The translations under genes were made by a program, and so were the position numbers. A DNA stretch of 64,000 bases from Dyadobacter jiangsuensis (GTDB lineage Bacteria; Bacteroidota; Bacteroidia; Cytophagales; Spirosomataceae), in NCBI RefSeq assembly GCF_003014695.1, contig NZ_PYAS01000003.1:62001-126000 (forward strand), given 5' to 3'. The notes below the pieces were generated by a model, which was given only the letters and a program-made list of their open reading frames with translations, had not been told where the DNA came from and made no database searches. Shown here piece by piece: positions 9,338 to 17,250 of this stretch. Every line of letters begins with the position of its first letter. Positions within the stretch are counted from its first letter, which is position 1.

Positions 9338-9757
9338 GATCAGTTGATGTTTACATGAATGAGTAATATCTGTCTGACTCACCACTGAGGAGGCGGAATA
9401 GTAATGGTTAATTGAATGTATCTACAATCTGCCGTGATTCCAACATACAATACCTAATAATTATGCCATTGTTAGAATTATTTTCTTGCTTCGTTATGTA
9501 ACCAAAATCCATCTCACTCAATGAACTCCCGCTGCTGCTCTACAAACTCCCTGTTTTGCTCTATGAATTGGGATTTTTGTCGTTAAGTGTCTTATTTTCT
9601 GTCATTTAAAGCCATATAAGGCTGGTTTGTCGTTGTTCTGTGTCTATCTGTCGAATCCGTTTTGGAGGGGAAAACAGGGTGCTTAACATTGTATCGGAAG
9701 TCGGGAGCGGCGTTGCCCCTGACACTGTTAAACAATCACATTTAAATATAAGCAACC
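9338..9757. other. Gene-poor stretch
   Basis: No intact gene is visible here. It must hold the promoters for the minus-strand helical protein and for the plus-strand secreted protein at 9758. It also holds a short broken reading frame, listed separately at 9514-9605. Confidence 0.5.
9514..9605 (-). pseudogene. Possible tiny frameshifted reading frame
   Basis: On the minus strand an ATG at 9605 starts MTENKTLNDK. After an A-run of five, the frame ends quickly. Adding one base at that run would continue through KSQFIEQNREFVEQQREFIE to a stop at 9514, giving 30 residues with a REF(V/I)E repeat. This could be the relic of a small coiled-coil protein or simple chance. Confidence 0.2.
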
Positions 9758-10150
9758 ATGAAAACGTTCATCGCCTCGCTATTTTTGACCGCCTCTCTGG
9801 CCTTTTCTTCAACAGGATTTGCGCAGTCCGGGACAGCGGCTTCCAACCTCACCGCAGAAGGGGTTGAAACCCGGTTTTGGGTCGTAATCACAGCCAATGG
9901 TAAAATCGAGGTCAATGTCATCAAGGCTGAAAAAGAAGTTTCCGTAAATGTCCTGGATCAATTCGGACATACCTTGGCATCCAAGGTCATCGACAAAGAA
10001 GACGCGGCTACCCGTACAAAATTTGACCTGAGCCAATTACCCGACGGCTCCTATAAAGTGGTCCTGATTGACGGAAAGCACAAAGAGGTGAAAAACATCG
10101 AATTGAATACCCGTTCGGTGGAAGCCCAGCGTGTCGTATCTGTGGGATAA
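9758..10150 (+). CDS. Small secreted protein, T9SS-sorting-domain-like fold
   Basis: A 130-residue protein with a clear signal peptide (MKTFIASLFLTASLAFSS, cleavage after GFAQ). The mature part has the strand pattern VNVLDQFGHTLASKV...LSQLPDGSYKVVLIDG, which resembles the Ig-like C-terminal sorting domains and DUF3244-type proteins of Bacteroidota. Here it forms the whole protein and lacks the final cluster of a working sorting signal. It is probably periplasmic or surface exposed; the function is unknown. It stands alone, with a strong terminator 10 bp after its stop codon. Confidence 0.75.
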   Translation: MKTFIASLFLTASLAFSSTGFAQSGTAASNLTAEGVETRFWVVITANGKIEVNVIKAEKEVSVNVLDQFGHTLASKVIDKEDAATRTKFDLSQLPDGSYKVVLIDGKHKEVKNIELNTRSVEAQRVVSVG

Positions 10151-10160
10151 CATGGAAAGT

Positions 10161-10216
10161 AAAAGCGCCGCGCCCTGCTTTCCGGATGTTACCGGAGAGC
10201 AGGGCGCGGCGCTTTT
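10161..10216. terminator. Strong bidirectional rho-independent terminator
   Basis: Perfect 19-bp arms (10161-10179 and 10198-10216), GC-rich in the centre and bounded by A-run and T-run, lie between the convergent secreted-protein gene and the multicopper oxidase gene. The A/T ends make it suitable in both directions. Confidence 0.9.
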
Positions 10217-10231
10217 TGCGGAACCGGGATA

Positions 10232-12517
10232 TTAATAGTTCAAAGTAAGCCCGAGGCCGAATCCCATGTCGCTGTCATAATGCGCCGTGGCGCCGATGTT
10301 CCGGGTGAAAATATACCGAAGCGCTGCCATGTATTCCTTATCGGTATTGACCATCAGGTTCATCCGCAGGCGCCGCGATACGGGGATGTCCATTCTTTCA
10401 AGCTGAAAACGGACATTGCCATCGGTGAATATCTCTGCCTGGGCCGTCACCAGCATGGGTAGCACGTAATTGACACCGGCGCTGAACAGCGCTCTGCGGT
10501 CTTTGGTATTTCGCTGGCCGAAAAGGTTGCTCTCCACTTCATCCATCCCCATTTTCCGGTACCGCCAGTCGAAGCCTATGAAGGGCATCAGCCACTGCAT
10601 TCTGCCGATGTACCTGCCCAGGTGGGTTTCCACCTCGTAACCGTGGTGATCGTTATAACCCAGTCGCCATTCGGAGCCGATGCTCCACCGGGTATTTTGC
10701 ACCATTGCCTGGCCGTCATTCCCGTTGGTAGCGATGTCGTTTTCGGCCATGAAGTGAAACATCCGGTCGTCGGCGAACAGTTTGCGTTGCGCGAGCTTAG
10801 GGTTCGGTATTTCGGGGTTGGCAGGTGAATTTTCGTAGGAAAATATTCCGCCCATTCCGCTCATCATGTGGTACAGAATATGACAATGAAAAAACCAGTC
10901 TCCGCTTTCCGTAGCCGCAAATTCCAGGGTGTCGGTTTCCATAGGCATAATGTCGATCACATTTTTCAACGGCGCATGGGCTCCCTGGCCGTTGAGCACC
11001 CTGAAATCGTGCCCGTGAAGGTGCATAGGGTGCCGCATCATCGAATTGTTGTAGATGATCATCCGTACGTTCTCACCTTTTTTGATCAGGATCTTATCCC
11101 GTTCCGAAACTACCTTGTTATCCATGCTCCACACGTAGCGGTTCATGTTCCCCGTGAGCGTAAAGCGCAGCTCTTTCACGGGTGCGTCTTTCGGGATCGA
11201 GGTGTTTTCCGGTGATTTGAGCATGGCGTAGTTCAGTGTGGTGATCGACGACAATGCATTGCTGTTGTACATGTTGGCATGGTCGTGGCCGCCGTTCGTT
11301 TCCGGCTTGTCCATTTGCATTTGGTCCATTTCGGCGTCCTTTTTCCGGCTTTTCTGAGGGCCTGTGATTTCCGGGTACATTACCACATTCATATCCATCT
11401 GGTTCAGGCTCATTTTCATGCCCATATCGTCCAGGTTGCCGTCCATTTTCATCATCCCGTTCATCATTTTCATCCCTTCGAAATATTTGAGCCGGGGCAG
11501 CGGCGACGCGAGTTGTTTTACTCCTTCTCCCAGAAAAAGCGAGGCCGATTTCGTGCGGTCTTCCGACGTAGCCAGAAATTCGTACGCGACTGGCGCAGCA
11601 CCGGGTTTCACATCCGGAATGGTGACTATTACGTCGTAGGTTTCCGAAACGGCGATAATCAGCCTGTCCACTTCCACCGGTTCGACGTCGTTGCCGTCAT
11701 TGGCGACCACGGTTATCTTGCCGCCGGCGTAAGTCAGCCAGAAATAAGTGGAGGCCCCACCGTTGGAAATCCTCAGCCGCACCTTATCCCCCGGTTTGAA
11801 CTGGGAAAGCTGGCTTTCGTTCTTCCCGTTGATCAGAAAGCGGTCGTAATACACATCGCTCACGTCCATTGCCGTCATCCGCTTCCACTCGTTCCCTATT
11901 TTGGTTTTGAAATAACCCTGTGCGATGGCTTCCGAATAGCTTTGCGTTGCGCCCTTTTTAATAGCGAACCAGTCGCTGGCATTGTGCAGCATCCGGTGCA
12001 CGTTGTTCGGGTTCATATCGGTCCATTCGCTGAGGATAATGGGCACGGTCGGTATGTCGGGTTCTTTCTTCTTGTTCAGGATCATGGAACCGTACATGCC
12101 GATCTGCTCCTGCAATTCGGTGTGGCTGTGGTACCAGTGCGTTCCGTTCTGGATAATGGCGAAGCGGTACAGATGCGTCGTGTGCGGCTTGATGGGCATT
12201 TGCGTGAGGTTGGGTACGCCGTCGTATTTGTTGGGCAGGAACAATCCGTGCCAATGCAGCGAGGTTTCCTCGTCGAGCTCGTTGTGTACGTAAATTTCTG
12301 CGGTATCGCCTTCCGTAAACGTCAGCGTAGGCATGGGTATCTGGCCATTCACCGCGATTGCGCGTTTGGGCGTGCCCGTAAAGTTGACCGTGGTGTCTTT
12401 TACGTATAAATCGTATCGTACCACTTTCTGGGCAAACAAGGCGTGGGAAAAAGCAGACAGCAAAACCGCCCACAGCAATACAGGCGCTATCCGCGGGATT
12501 TTTTGAAAATCCTTCAT
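10232..12517 (-). CDS. Multicopper oxidase fused to a CopB-like outer-membrane barrel
   Basis: A 761-residue secreted protein. Residues 1-29 form a signal peptide ending LFAQ. Residues about 30-600 form a CopA-type multicopper oxidase with all four copper-ligand motifs: HWHG, HWYHSH, HPMHLHGHDF and FFHCHILYHM. A methionine-rich insert (about residues 345-380, with MMNGMMKMDG and MGMKMS) is typical of Cu(I)-binding CopA/CueO proteins. The last 150 residues resemble CopB, the outer-membrane copper protein, with amphipathic strands and a terminal aromatic residue (GLGLTLNY). It probably oxidises Cu(I) to less toxic Cu(II). It is the third gene of a copper-handling run and ends at a strong terminator. 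Confidence 0.93.
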   Translation of the reverse strand: MKDFQKIPRIAPVLLWAVLLSAFSHALFAQKVVRYDLYVKDTTVNFTGTPKRAIAVNGQIPMPTLTFTEGDTAEIYVHNELDEETSLHWHGLFLPNKYDGVPNLTQMPIKPHTTHLYRFAIIQNGTHWYHSHTELQEQIGMYGSMILNKKKEPDIPTVPIILSEWTDMNPNNVHRMLHNASDWFAIKKGATQSYSEAIAQGYFKTKIGNEWKRMTAMDVSDVYYDRFLINGKNESQLSQFKPGDKVRLRISNGGASTYFWLTYAGGKITVVANDGNDVEPVEVDRLIIAVSETYDVIVTIPDVKPGAAPVAYEFLATSEDRTKSASLFLGEGVKQLASPLPRLKYFEGMKMMNGMMKMDGNLDDMGMKMSLNQMDMNVVMYPEITGPQKSRKKDAEMDQMQMDKPETNGGHDHANMYNSNALSSITTLNYAMLKSPENTSIPKDAPVKELRFTLTGNMNRYVWSMDNKVVSERDKILIKKGENVRMIIYNNSMMRHPMHLHGHDFRVLNGQGAHAPLKNVIDIMPMETDTLEFAATESGDWFFHCHILYHMMSGMGGIFSYENSPANPEIPNPKLAQRKLFADDRMFHFMAENDIATNGNDGQAMVQNTRWSIGSEWRLGYNDHHGYEVETHLGRYIGRMQWLMPFIGFDWRYRKMGMDEVESNLFGQRNTKDRRALFSAGVNYVLPMLVTAQAEIFTDGNVRFQLERMDIPVSRRLRMNLMVNTDKEYMAALRYIFTRNIGATAHYDSDMGFGLGLTLNY

Positions 12518-12594
12518 AAACAGGTGCGTTGATTAAAGAAGAGAAAGCCGTCCCGGAAGCGTCGGCGGGCAATGCTTACCGGAACAGCCGTTGA

Positions 12595-13449
12595 CTATTT
12601 GAGCGTTTCGGTGGTTTTGCCGCAGTTCAGCATCTGGGCGCCATAGTACGGGTTTTTGATGGCGGGTATCTGGCTCAGCCAGTTTGCCCCTTTCCCTTCT
12701 TTCGCCATCGGGCAATGCTGGTAGTACACCGGCTGCGAAGGCTTCGCCGCTTTGATGACTTTATACATATTCTCCGAAAGCGAGGAGAAATGGTCTCTCT
12801 GGTGGCCTACATCTTTGGTTTCAGAAATGTGGTCGGCATCGAAATCCAGGTCCTTCATCACTTTCATCCACACATTATGCTGTTCCTGGCCGAGCTCATT
12901 CATTTTCACCTCTTTGATCGCCTTTACCAGAGTGGCGGCTTTCGAGGATGCCGTATTGCCGTCGGATGCCACCAGGGCATCTTTGATTCCGTAGTAAGCG
13001 TCCAATACCGATTTCAGGGGATCGGCTTCTGCCGGTTTGGGTGCCGCGTCGCCCGTTGTACTGGCATGATGCGCATGCGCAGCTGGTTTTGCCTCTGCGG
13101 GTTCGCTTTTGCCCGTGCGCTCGTACCGGCAGCATGCTTCCAGCTCTGCATAGGCCTTGTCGGGTGCGAGGTAGCTCTGGTTATCGAAGCCGGCTAATGC
13201 GATTTTTTTCAGAATCGCGTCCAGCGAGGTCTTTTTGCTATCGTAGGTTACCGAGGCAACATTTGTTTCCTTATTCCAGCTTGCTTCGGAAACGTTCTTT
13301 TCAAATGCGGCCGATTCGATACGCGTTTCGCATAGCGCACAGGAACCACTCACTTTTACATTTTCAGTTACTGCGTTTTTGATTGCCGCTTGTGACAATA
13401 CGGCGGATAGCAATAGCACCATTGCCATCAATATTTTTATTGATTTCAT
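12595..13449 (-). CDS. Secreted HMA-domain protein with DUF3347
   Basis: A 284-residue protein with a signal peptide (cleavage about residue 21, LSQA). Residues about 28-95 form a heavy-metal-associated domain with the metal-binding CALC pair (GSCALCETR). A Cys-Cys/His-rich linker (EACCRYER, AHAHHA) follows. Residues about 140-275 form a DUF3347 domain, ending with QHCPMA, a tryptophan-containing NWLSQ and NPYYGAQMLNCG, the expected cysteine and methionine positions. DUF3347 domains are found with CusB-type copper pumps and are thought to bind or pass on copper. It lies 77 bp upstream of the multicopper oxidase and is probably co-transcribed with it. Confidence 0.9.
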   Translation of the reverse strand: MKSIKILMAMVLLLSAVLSQAAIKNAVTENVKVSGSCALCETRIESAAFEKNVSEASWNKETNVASVTYDSKKTSLDAILKKIALAGFDNQSYLAPDKAYAELEACCRYERTGKSEPAEAKPAAHAHHASTTGDAAPKPAEADPLKSVLDAYYGIKDALVASDGNTASSKAATLVKAIKEVKMNELGQEQHNVWMKVMKDLDFDADHISETKDVGHQRDHFSSLSENMYKVIKAAKPSQPVYYQHCPMAKEGKGANWLSQIPAIKNPYYGAQMLNCGKTTETLK

Positions 13450-13532
13450 CGGAATGAGTTTAAGCTGTTAAAATAAAATGATGTGGGAACGGAGACCATT
13501 CCCGAACAGGCGCACCTGTGGCTGTCAGGCGC

Positions 13533-13895
13533 CTAGCAGCTTATATTGGGAGGCATCCAAAGCGCGAGATAGACGGGCTTTGGAGCGACTTGCCGGAAAA
13601 ACCAGGAGATATTATTTTCCACTCCGTTAAAAGGTTTTTCTAAGAGATGGACAGGCTGCGTTTTCACCGCAAAAGCGGTAGCAGGATGTGCGCAATCGCA
13701 ACCGGATTCGCCGCAGTGATGCATGCATTGCTTGCAATCTTCTGATTTATGGTGGGTACGGCAGGTGTTCCTGGGAGGTTGTATATGCCTTGTCTCTTTT
13801 TTAATGAAGGCGTGTTTGCTACCGCATGCGTAACCCTGCCGGCCTGAAACGAGCAGGCAAAACACCGTGATTACCAGTAGTATGCAACCTTTCAT
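13533..13895 (-). CDS. Small secreted Cys/His-rich protein
   Basis: A 120-residue protein with a signal peptide (MKGCILLVITVFCLLVSG). The centre contains a dense metal-ligand stretch: CRTHHKSEDCKQCMHHCGES, then GCDCAH. No family is recognised. As first gene of the block followed by the HMA/DUF3347 protein and the multicopper oxidase (83-bp gap to the next gene), it is likely a periplasmic copper or other soft-metal scavenger. That role is inferred from composition and context only. Confidence 0.75.
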   Translation of the reverse strand: MKGCILLVITVFCLLVSGRQGYACGSKHAFIKKETRHIQPPRNTCRTHHKSEDCKQCMHHCGESGCDCAHPATAFAVKTQPVHLLEKPFNGVENNISWFFRQVAPKPVYLALWMPPNISC

Positions 13896-14248
13896 GGGCG
13901 GGACGGACAGCTTTTAACGCTACAAAGATCATTGTTTGTCCGCCAGTTTTGCTACATAATTTTTAGTCCGTATTACATAATTATGGGATGGTTACAGGAA
14001 GTGCCGGAACATGCCAAAATGGATGAGCTGAAATGTGGATTCACTTTCGCAATACCGTATAATAAGTTGTTTGATTATTCGTCATGGAATTGTAAAACTT
14101 ATATATGAAAGTGAGTATTTTATTTAGAAAAAAATAGCTACTTTTCAAGCATTAATTCTTTTCGAAAATATAATTGTGGTTATCAATAATATTACCCAAA
14201 TATATTCTTTAAGAGAATAACTACTCATCCTCTATAAACCCTGCTATC
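13896..14248. other. AT-rich intergenic region between divergent genes
   Basis: No coding frame is visible. It holds the promoters of the copper block (minus) and of the DUF6625-type gene (plus). A GATCTTTG sequence on the minus strand about 35 bp upstream of the Cys/His-rich gene resembles a Bacteroidota -7 element. The right part is markedly AT-rich. Confidence 0.4.
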
Positions 14249-15307
14249 GTGAAAATTGTATTTATATTACCTTACTTCGGTAAGCTACCTTCCAACTTCG
14301 ATCTATGGCTGAAAACCTGCCAAGCCAACCCAGAATTTGATTGGTTGATTGTAGGCGATAATGATCTTCCTGCTAATCTCGCCGATAACGTAAGCTGTTT
14401 TTACTTTGAAGACATTCCGGCATTGGCGAAATTCATTCAGGCTAAGCTGAATCTGAAAATAAAAATCAACAGCGCTTACAAATTTTGCGATTTCCGGCCA
14501 TTGTACGGTGCAATATTCGAGGACTACCTGGATGGATACGATTTTTGGGGGTTTTGCGATATGGATGTCTTTTTTGGCAGACTATCGAACTTCCTTACCC
14601 CTGAGATTCTGAACGGACATGATATTATTCAGCGTTGGGGCCATCTTACGCTGGTCCGGAATAATGAAACATGCAACCGGCTTTATGAAAAATGTTTTGA
14701 TTATTCCACAATAGGGGATGTTCTTAACTGGAATATGAACCAGGGTACCGACGAGCGCATCATGCCTTACGTAGGTCAGAATGCCGGTTTAAGATGCTAT
14801 TTCAATCAAACGTGGATGGCGGATGTGGCTCCTCATACGTTCCAATACCGCATGGATCGCCTGGGAGATAATAATTATACTTCCCAAATATTTGCCTGGG
14901 AAAATGGCGTTCTTTACCGCTATTTTTTAAATGAAGGGCATATACACCGTGATGAATTTATGTATATCCATCTTCAAAAGCGCGATATCGAGATTCTCAA
15001 CAGGGTTACCGGCGATTTTATGATCACGCCAAATGGTATCTATCAAAAAACAAGGGAGGTAAATCTGTCCGATTTTTTCAGCGATTCAAGACTGAAAGAG
15101 CGATTTGATCTGCGCTACAAACAAATGTTCAACGGCTTGGTCAGAAAACGGGTATTGGATACAATTTTGAGTGGTAAAATTGTTAAGTACATGATTTACA
15201 AGAGGTATTTATCTAATCTGTGGAAGCATACACCCGATATTACCGTTACCACGCGTGAACACGAAGTGGCAGAGCTGGTTACCCATGAAGCCGGTGTAAT
15301 CGGATAG
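14249..15307 (+). CDS. DUF6625-type glycosyltransferase-like protein
   Basis: A 352-residue cytosolic protein starting with GTG. The first 130 residues look like a GT-A nucleotide-diphospho-sugar fold: KIVFILPYFGKLP at the start, LIVGDN, and FWGFCDMDVFFGRL with a DMD (DxD-like) metal site near residue 110. It matches the DUF6625 family seen in Bacteroidota surface-glycan loci. Acceptor and donor are unknown. Its AT-richer composition than its neighbours, and the FkbM methyltransferase that converges on it, suggest a small glycan-decoration module, possibly acquired. Confidence 0.8.
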   Translation: MKIVFILPYFGKLPSNFDLWLKTCQANPEFDWLIVGDNDLPANLADNVSCFYFEDIPALAKFIQAKLNLKIKINSAYKFCDFRPLYGAIFEDYLDGYDFWGFCDMDVFFGRLSNFLTPEILNGHDIIQRWGHLTLVRNNETCNRLYEKCFDYSTIGDVLNWNMNQGTDERIMPYVGQNAGLRCYFNQTWMADVAPHTFQYRMDRLGDNNYTSQIFAWENGVLYRYFLNEGHIHRDEFMYIHLQKRDIEILNRVTGDFMITPNGIYQKTREVNLSDFFSDSRLKERFDLRYKQMFNGLVRKRVLDTILSGKIVKYMIYKRYLSNLWKHTPDITVTTREHEVAELVTHEAGVIG

Positions 15308-15388
15308 GTATCGCAGCTCCCGGGCTGCATATTGCTCATTGCAAAGGTCAATCCCGGATAAATTCCTTGATTGACCCAATGCAAATGC

Positions 15389-16156
15389 CTAAAAAAGGTC
15401 CAGATTATGGATCATGATATTTTCGCCGGTCTGCGCGAAACGATAGCGTGTAAATGCTTCGTTAATTGCCGTGAAAAACGGTTTTGAGCAGCCCGGTACC
15501 ATCCAGTCGTGCAGCTCGATCACAATGACCTTTACTTTGGGTAGCCAGGTCATATAATTCTCCGAAAAGAGTTGTTTCTCTGCGGTTTCGATATCGAGTT
15601 TGAGTAAATCGATCTGGTTCCAACCAAATTCTTTCATAATCGAGTCGATCGTACAGGTATTGGGTTCGCCAGCCTCTTCTCCATCGGAATCATCCATTTC
15701 TTCGACGACTATTCCCCATTTCCCGACACCGAATTTATCGGAAATTTTCGCAACCGTTTGGCGGGGCCATATAGCTGCCTGTTTTACGTGAATATTGGGG
15801 TAATGTTTCGTATTACCGATTACCGCTGCCGCATTTTCAGGATCCGGCTCGATGGCTACGATTTGTGCTTTCGGAAATTTTGTAGTGAAAAAAATGCTGG
15901 CCAGGCCGATATTGGCCCCGCCGTCAATAATTGTTTCCGGAACAAAACCCAGAGGGACGTCGTATTCATTTTTAATGAAAACCTGCACAAATACCTTTTC
16001 GTCCGTTGTTTTAGGTCTTAAATGAATCGGAAATTTGACTTTCGGATGGTTTATCCGCCGGTTGCTCTGCAAAACACGGCCAATAAAAAAGGAAGTGCCT
16101 TTTATGACACCGAGTTCAGAATGGTACGAGGCGAGTTTTTCGAGATAGCGGAACAT
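15389..16156 (-). CDS. FkbM-family methyltransferase
   Basis: A 255-residue class I SAM-dependent methyltransferase. Residues about 78-200 carry the SAM-binding motif TIIDGGANIGLASIFF, the acidic ribose-binding loop VAIEPDPEN, and the FkbM-typical IDLLKLDIETAE. FkbM enzymes O-methylate sugars or other small hydroxylated acceptors, and in Bacteroidota they often sit in polysaccharide loci. It converges on the DUF6625-type gene. The 80 bp between them contain a weak inverted repeat (15346-15353/15369-15376). Confidence 0.9.
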   Translation of the reverse strand: MFRYLEKLASYHSELGVIKGTSFFIGRVLQSNRRINHPKVKFPIHLRPKTTDEKVFVQVFIKNEYDVPLGFVPETIIDGGANIGLASIFFTTKFPKAQIVAIEPDPENAAAVIGNTKHYPNIHVKQAAIWPRQTVAKISDKFGVGKWGIVVEEMDDSDGEEAGEPNTCTIDSIMKEFGWNQIDLLKLDIETAEKQLFSENYMTWLPKVKVIVIELHDWMVPGCSKPFFTAINEAFTRYRFAQTGENIMIHNLDLF

Positions 16157-16268
16157 TATGTTGGATAGAGCGGTATGGATTTTAAAGGCGGATATGCCCG
16201 TTTCCTACTTATTCATTGGACGGTTTTTACAGCCTGCATAAACCATTTTTAATGTTGGAATCGTGCGG

Positions 16269-16463
16269 TTATATTACCCTGCATGTTTCTTTAATTGTGA
16301 AAACTGGTACACTATATTGTTCCGCCGCCCGCGTGAGTTCTTTTTGCATCTGCTTTTTGAGAATCCTTGGGCCCAATACGGTGATTTTCGCTCCGAAGCC
16401 CAGCAACTCGCGTTCGAGCTCGAAATTGAGCACGACCCGTAAGGGCAGGAATATTGGCTCGCA
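16269..16463 (-). pseudogene. 3' remnant of a WYL-domain transcriptional regulator
   Basis: In the minus frame ending at 16269, about 64 residues read EPIFLPLRVVLNFELERELL, then FGAKITVLGPRILKKQMQKE. This is the C-terminal extension of WYL-domain regulators (YafY type). The similarity stops exactly at 16463, one base before the rtcB-like fragment begins on the other strand. The whole DNA-binding N-terminus and the WYL core are missing, so it cannot work as a regulator. Confidence 0.55.
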
Positions 16464-16772
16464 ATGAATCTGGCAGGAGACTATGCCTCGGCAAATCACC
16501 ACGAAATCCATAACAAGATCGCCGAGGCGCTGAACGTCGCGCCTGCGATGCGGATCGAGAACCACCACAATTTTGCCTGGAAAGAGCGACTTGCGGATGG
16601 TACTGAGGTGATGGTCCATCGAAAAGGCGCAACTCCGGCCGGAGAGGGTGTTTTAGGCATCATTCCGGGTTCGATGAGTACGCCGGGGTTTGTGGTAAGG
16701 GGCAAGGGCGAAGCATCGTCCATTCAGTCGGCGTCCCATGGAGCTGGACAGGTAATGAGCAAAAGCTTATAA
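16464..16772 (+). pseudogene. rtcB: Internal fragment of RtcB RNA ligase
   Basis: A 102-codon frame whose full length matches an internal part of RtcB, the 3'-phosphate RNA ligase: MNLAGDYASANHHEIH, then HHNFAW, VHRKGATPAG, IPGSM and SHGAG. The SHGAG histidine is the residue that carries GMP in active RtcB. Intact RtcB proteins have about 400-480 residues, with most metal ligands upstream; here both the N-terminal half and the C-terminus are absent. The conserved arginine after HGAG is glutamine. It stops within a 14-bp palindrome (16763-16776). It is almost certainly non-functional. Confidence 0.8.
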
Positions 16773-16832
16773 GCTTGATCCGGCCATGGAACTTTACACG
16801 GCTGTCGTAACCTGGTCGCTGAACGACTCGTT

Positions 16833-17147
16833 CTATGAAAGGGACGTACCTAAAATTTTGACCCGAAACAAACTCTTCCTCCCATCTACCATCTTCCGTT
16901 CCGCAAACCCTGCATTCTCCAACCAATTCAATGCCTCGTACACCGTAGCCGGGCTGATCTTCACGCCGCTGGTGCGTAGCGAGCGCCAGAGGCTGTCGCC
17001 GTCGGTGTAGTCGTTGTGCTGGTCGAGGTGGAGGGCCACTACAATGCGCTTGCCGGCGTAGCGGATGTTGTTCTGGCTGCAATAGCGAAGGAGCAGGTCG
17101 GATAGGGACATAGGATCGTTGATGAACGGATAGAAAGCAATTTTCAA
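16833..17147 (-). CDS. Fur-like winged-helix mini-regulator
   Basis: A 104-residue protein. Residues about 30-95 match the DNA-binding domain of Fur/Zur/PerR proteins: DSLWRSLRTSGVKISPATVY followed by EALNWLENAGFAE. The C-terminal dimerisation and metal-binding domain, with its His/Cys ligands, is missing; full Fur proteins have 130-150 residues. It could be a metal-independent regulator or a truncated relic. It is the last gene of a same-strand series (sigma factor, FecR, TonB receptor) but is separated from the receptor by a terminator, so it may have its own promoter. Confidence 0.75.
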   Translation of the reverse strand: MKIAFYPFINDPMSLSDLLLRYCSQNNIRYAGKRIVVALHLDQHNDYTDGDSLWRSLRTSGVKISPATVYEALNWLENAGFAERKMVDGRKSLFRVKILGTSLS

Positions 17148-17200
17148 ATCATACCCCTAAGTAGCGCGAGGGTGACTTCAACCGAAGCCGGTCGCACAAA

Positions 17201-17229
17201 AAAAGGCCTGCTCAACCGGCAGGCCTTTT
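17201..17229 (-). terminator. Rho-independent terminator after the TonB receptor gene
   Basis: Arms of 11 bp (17201-17211 and 17219-17229) around a 7-base loop, followed on the minus strand by a run of seven T. It starts 21 bp after the TonB receptor stop codon. Confidence 0.88.
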
Positions 17230-17250
17230 CCCCAATACATTCCCGTAATT

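Noticed and set aside
11279..12409. Long plus-strand open frame (376 codons) opposite the multicopper oxidase
   Set aside because: It is rich in His, Val and Phe in a pattern that mirrors the Met/Asp/His codons of the real gene on the other strand, and shows no domain.
14249..16156. Prophage or insertion-sequence island
   Set aside because: The composition is somewhat AT-richer, but no transposase, integrase, terminal repeats or phage structural genes are visible.
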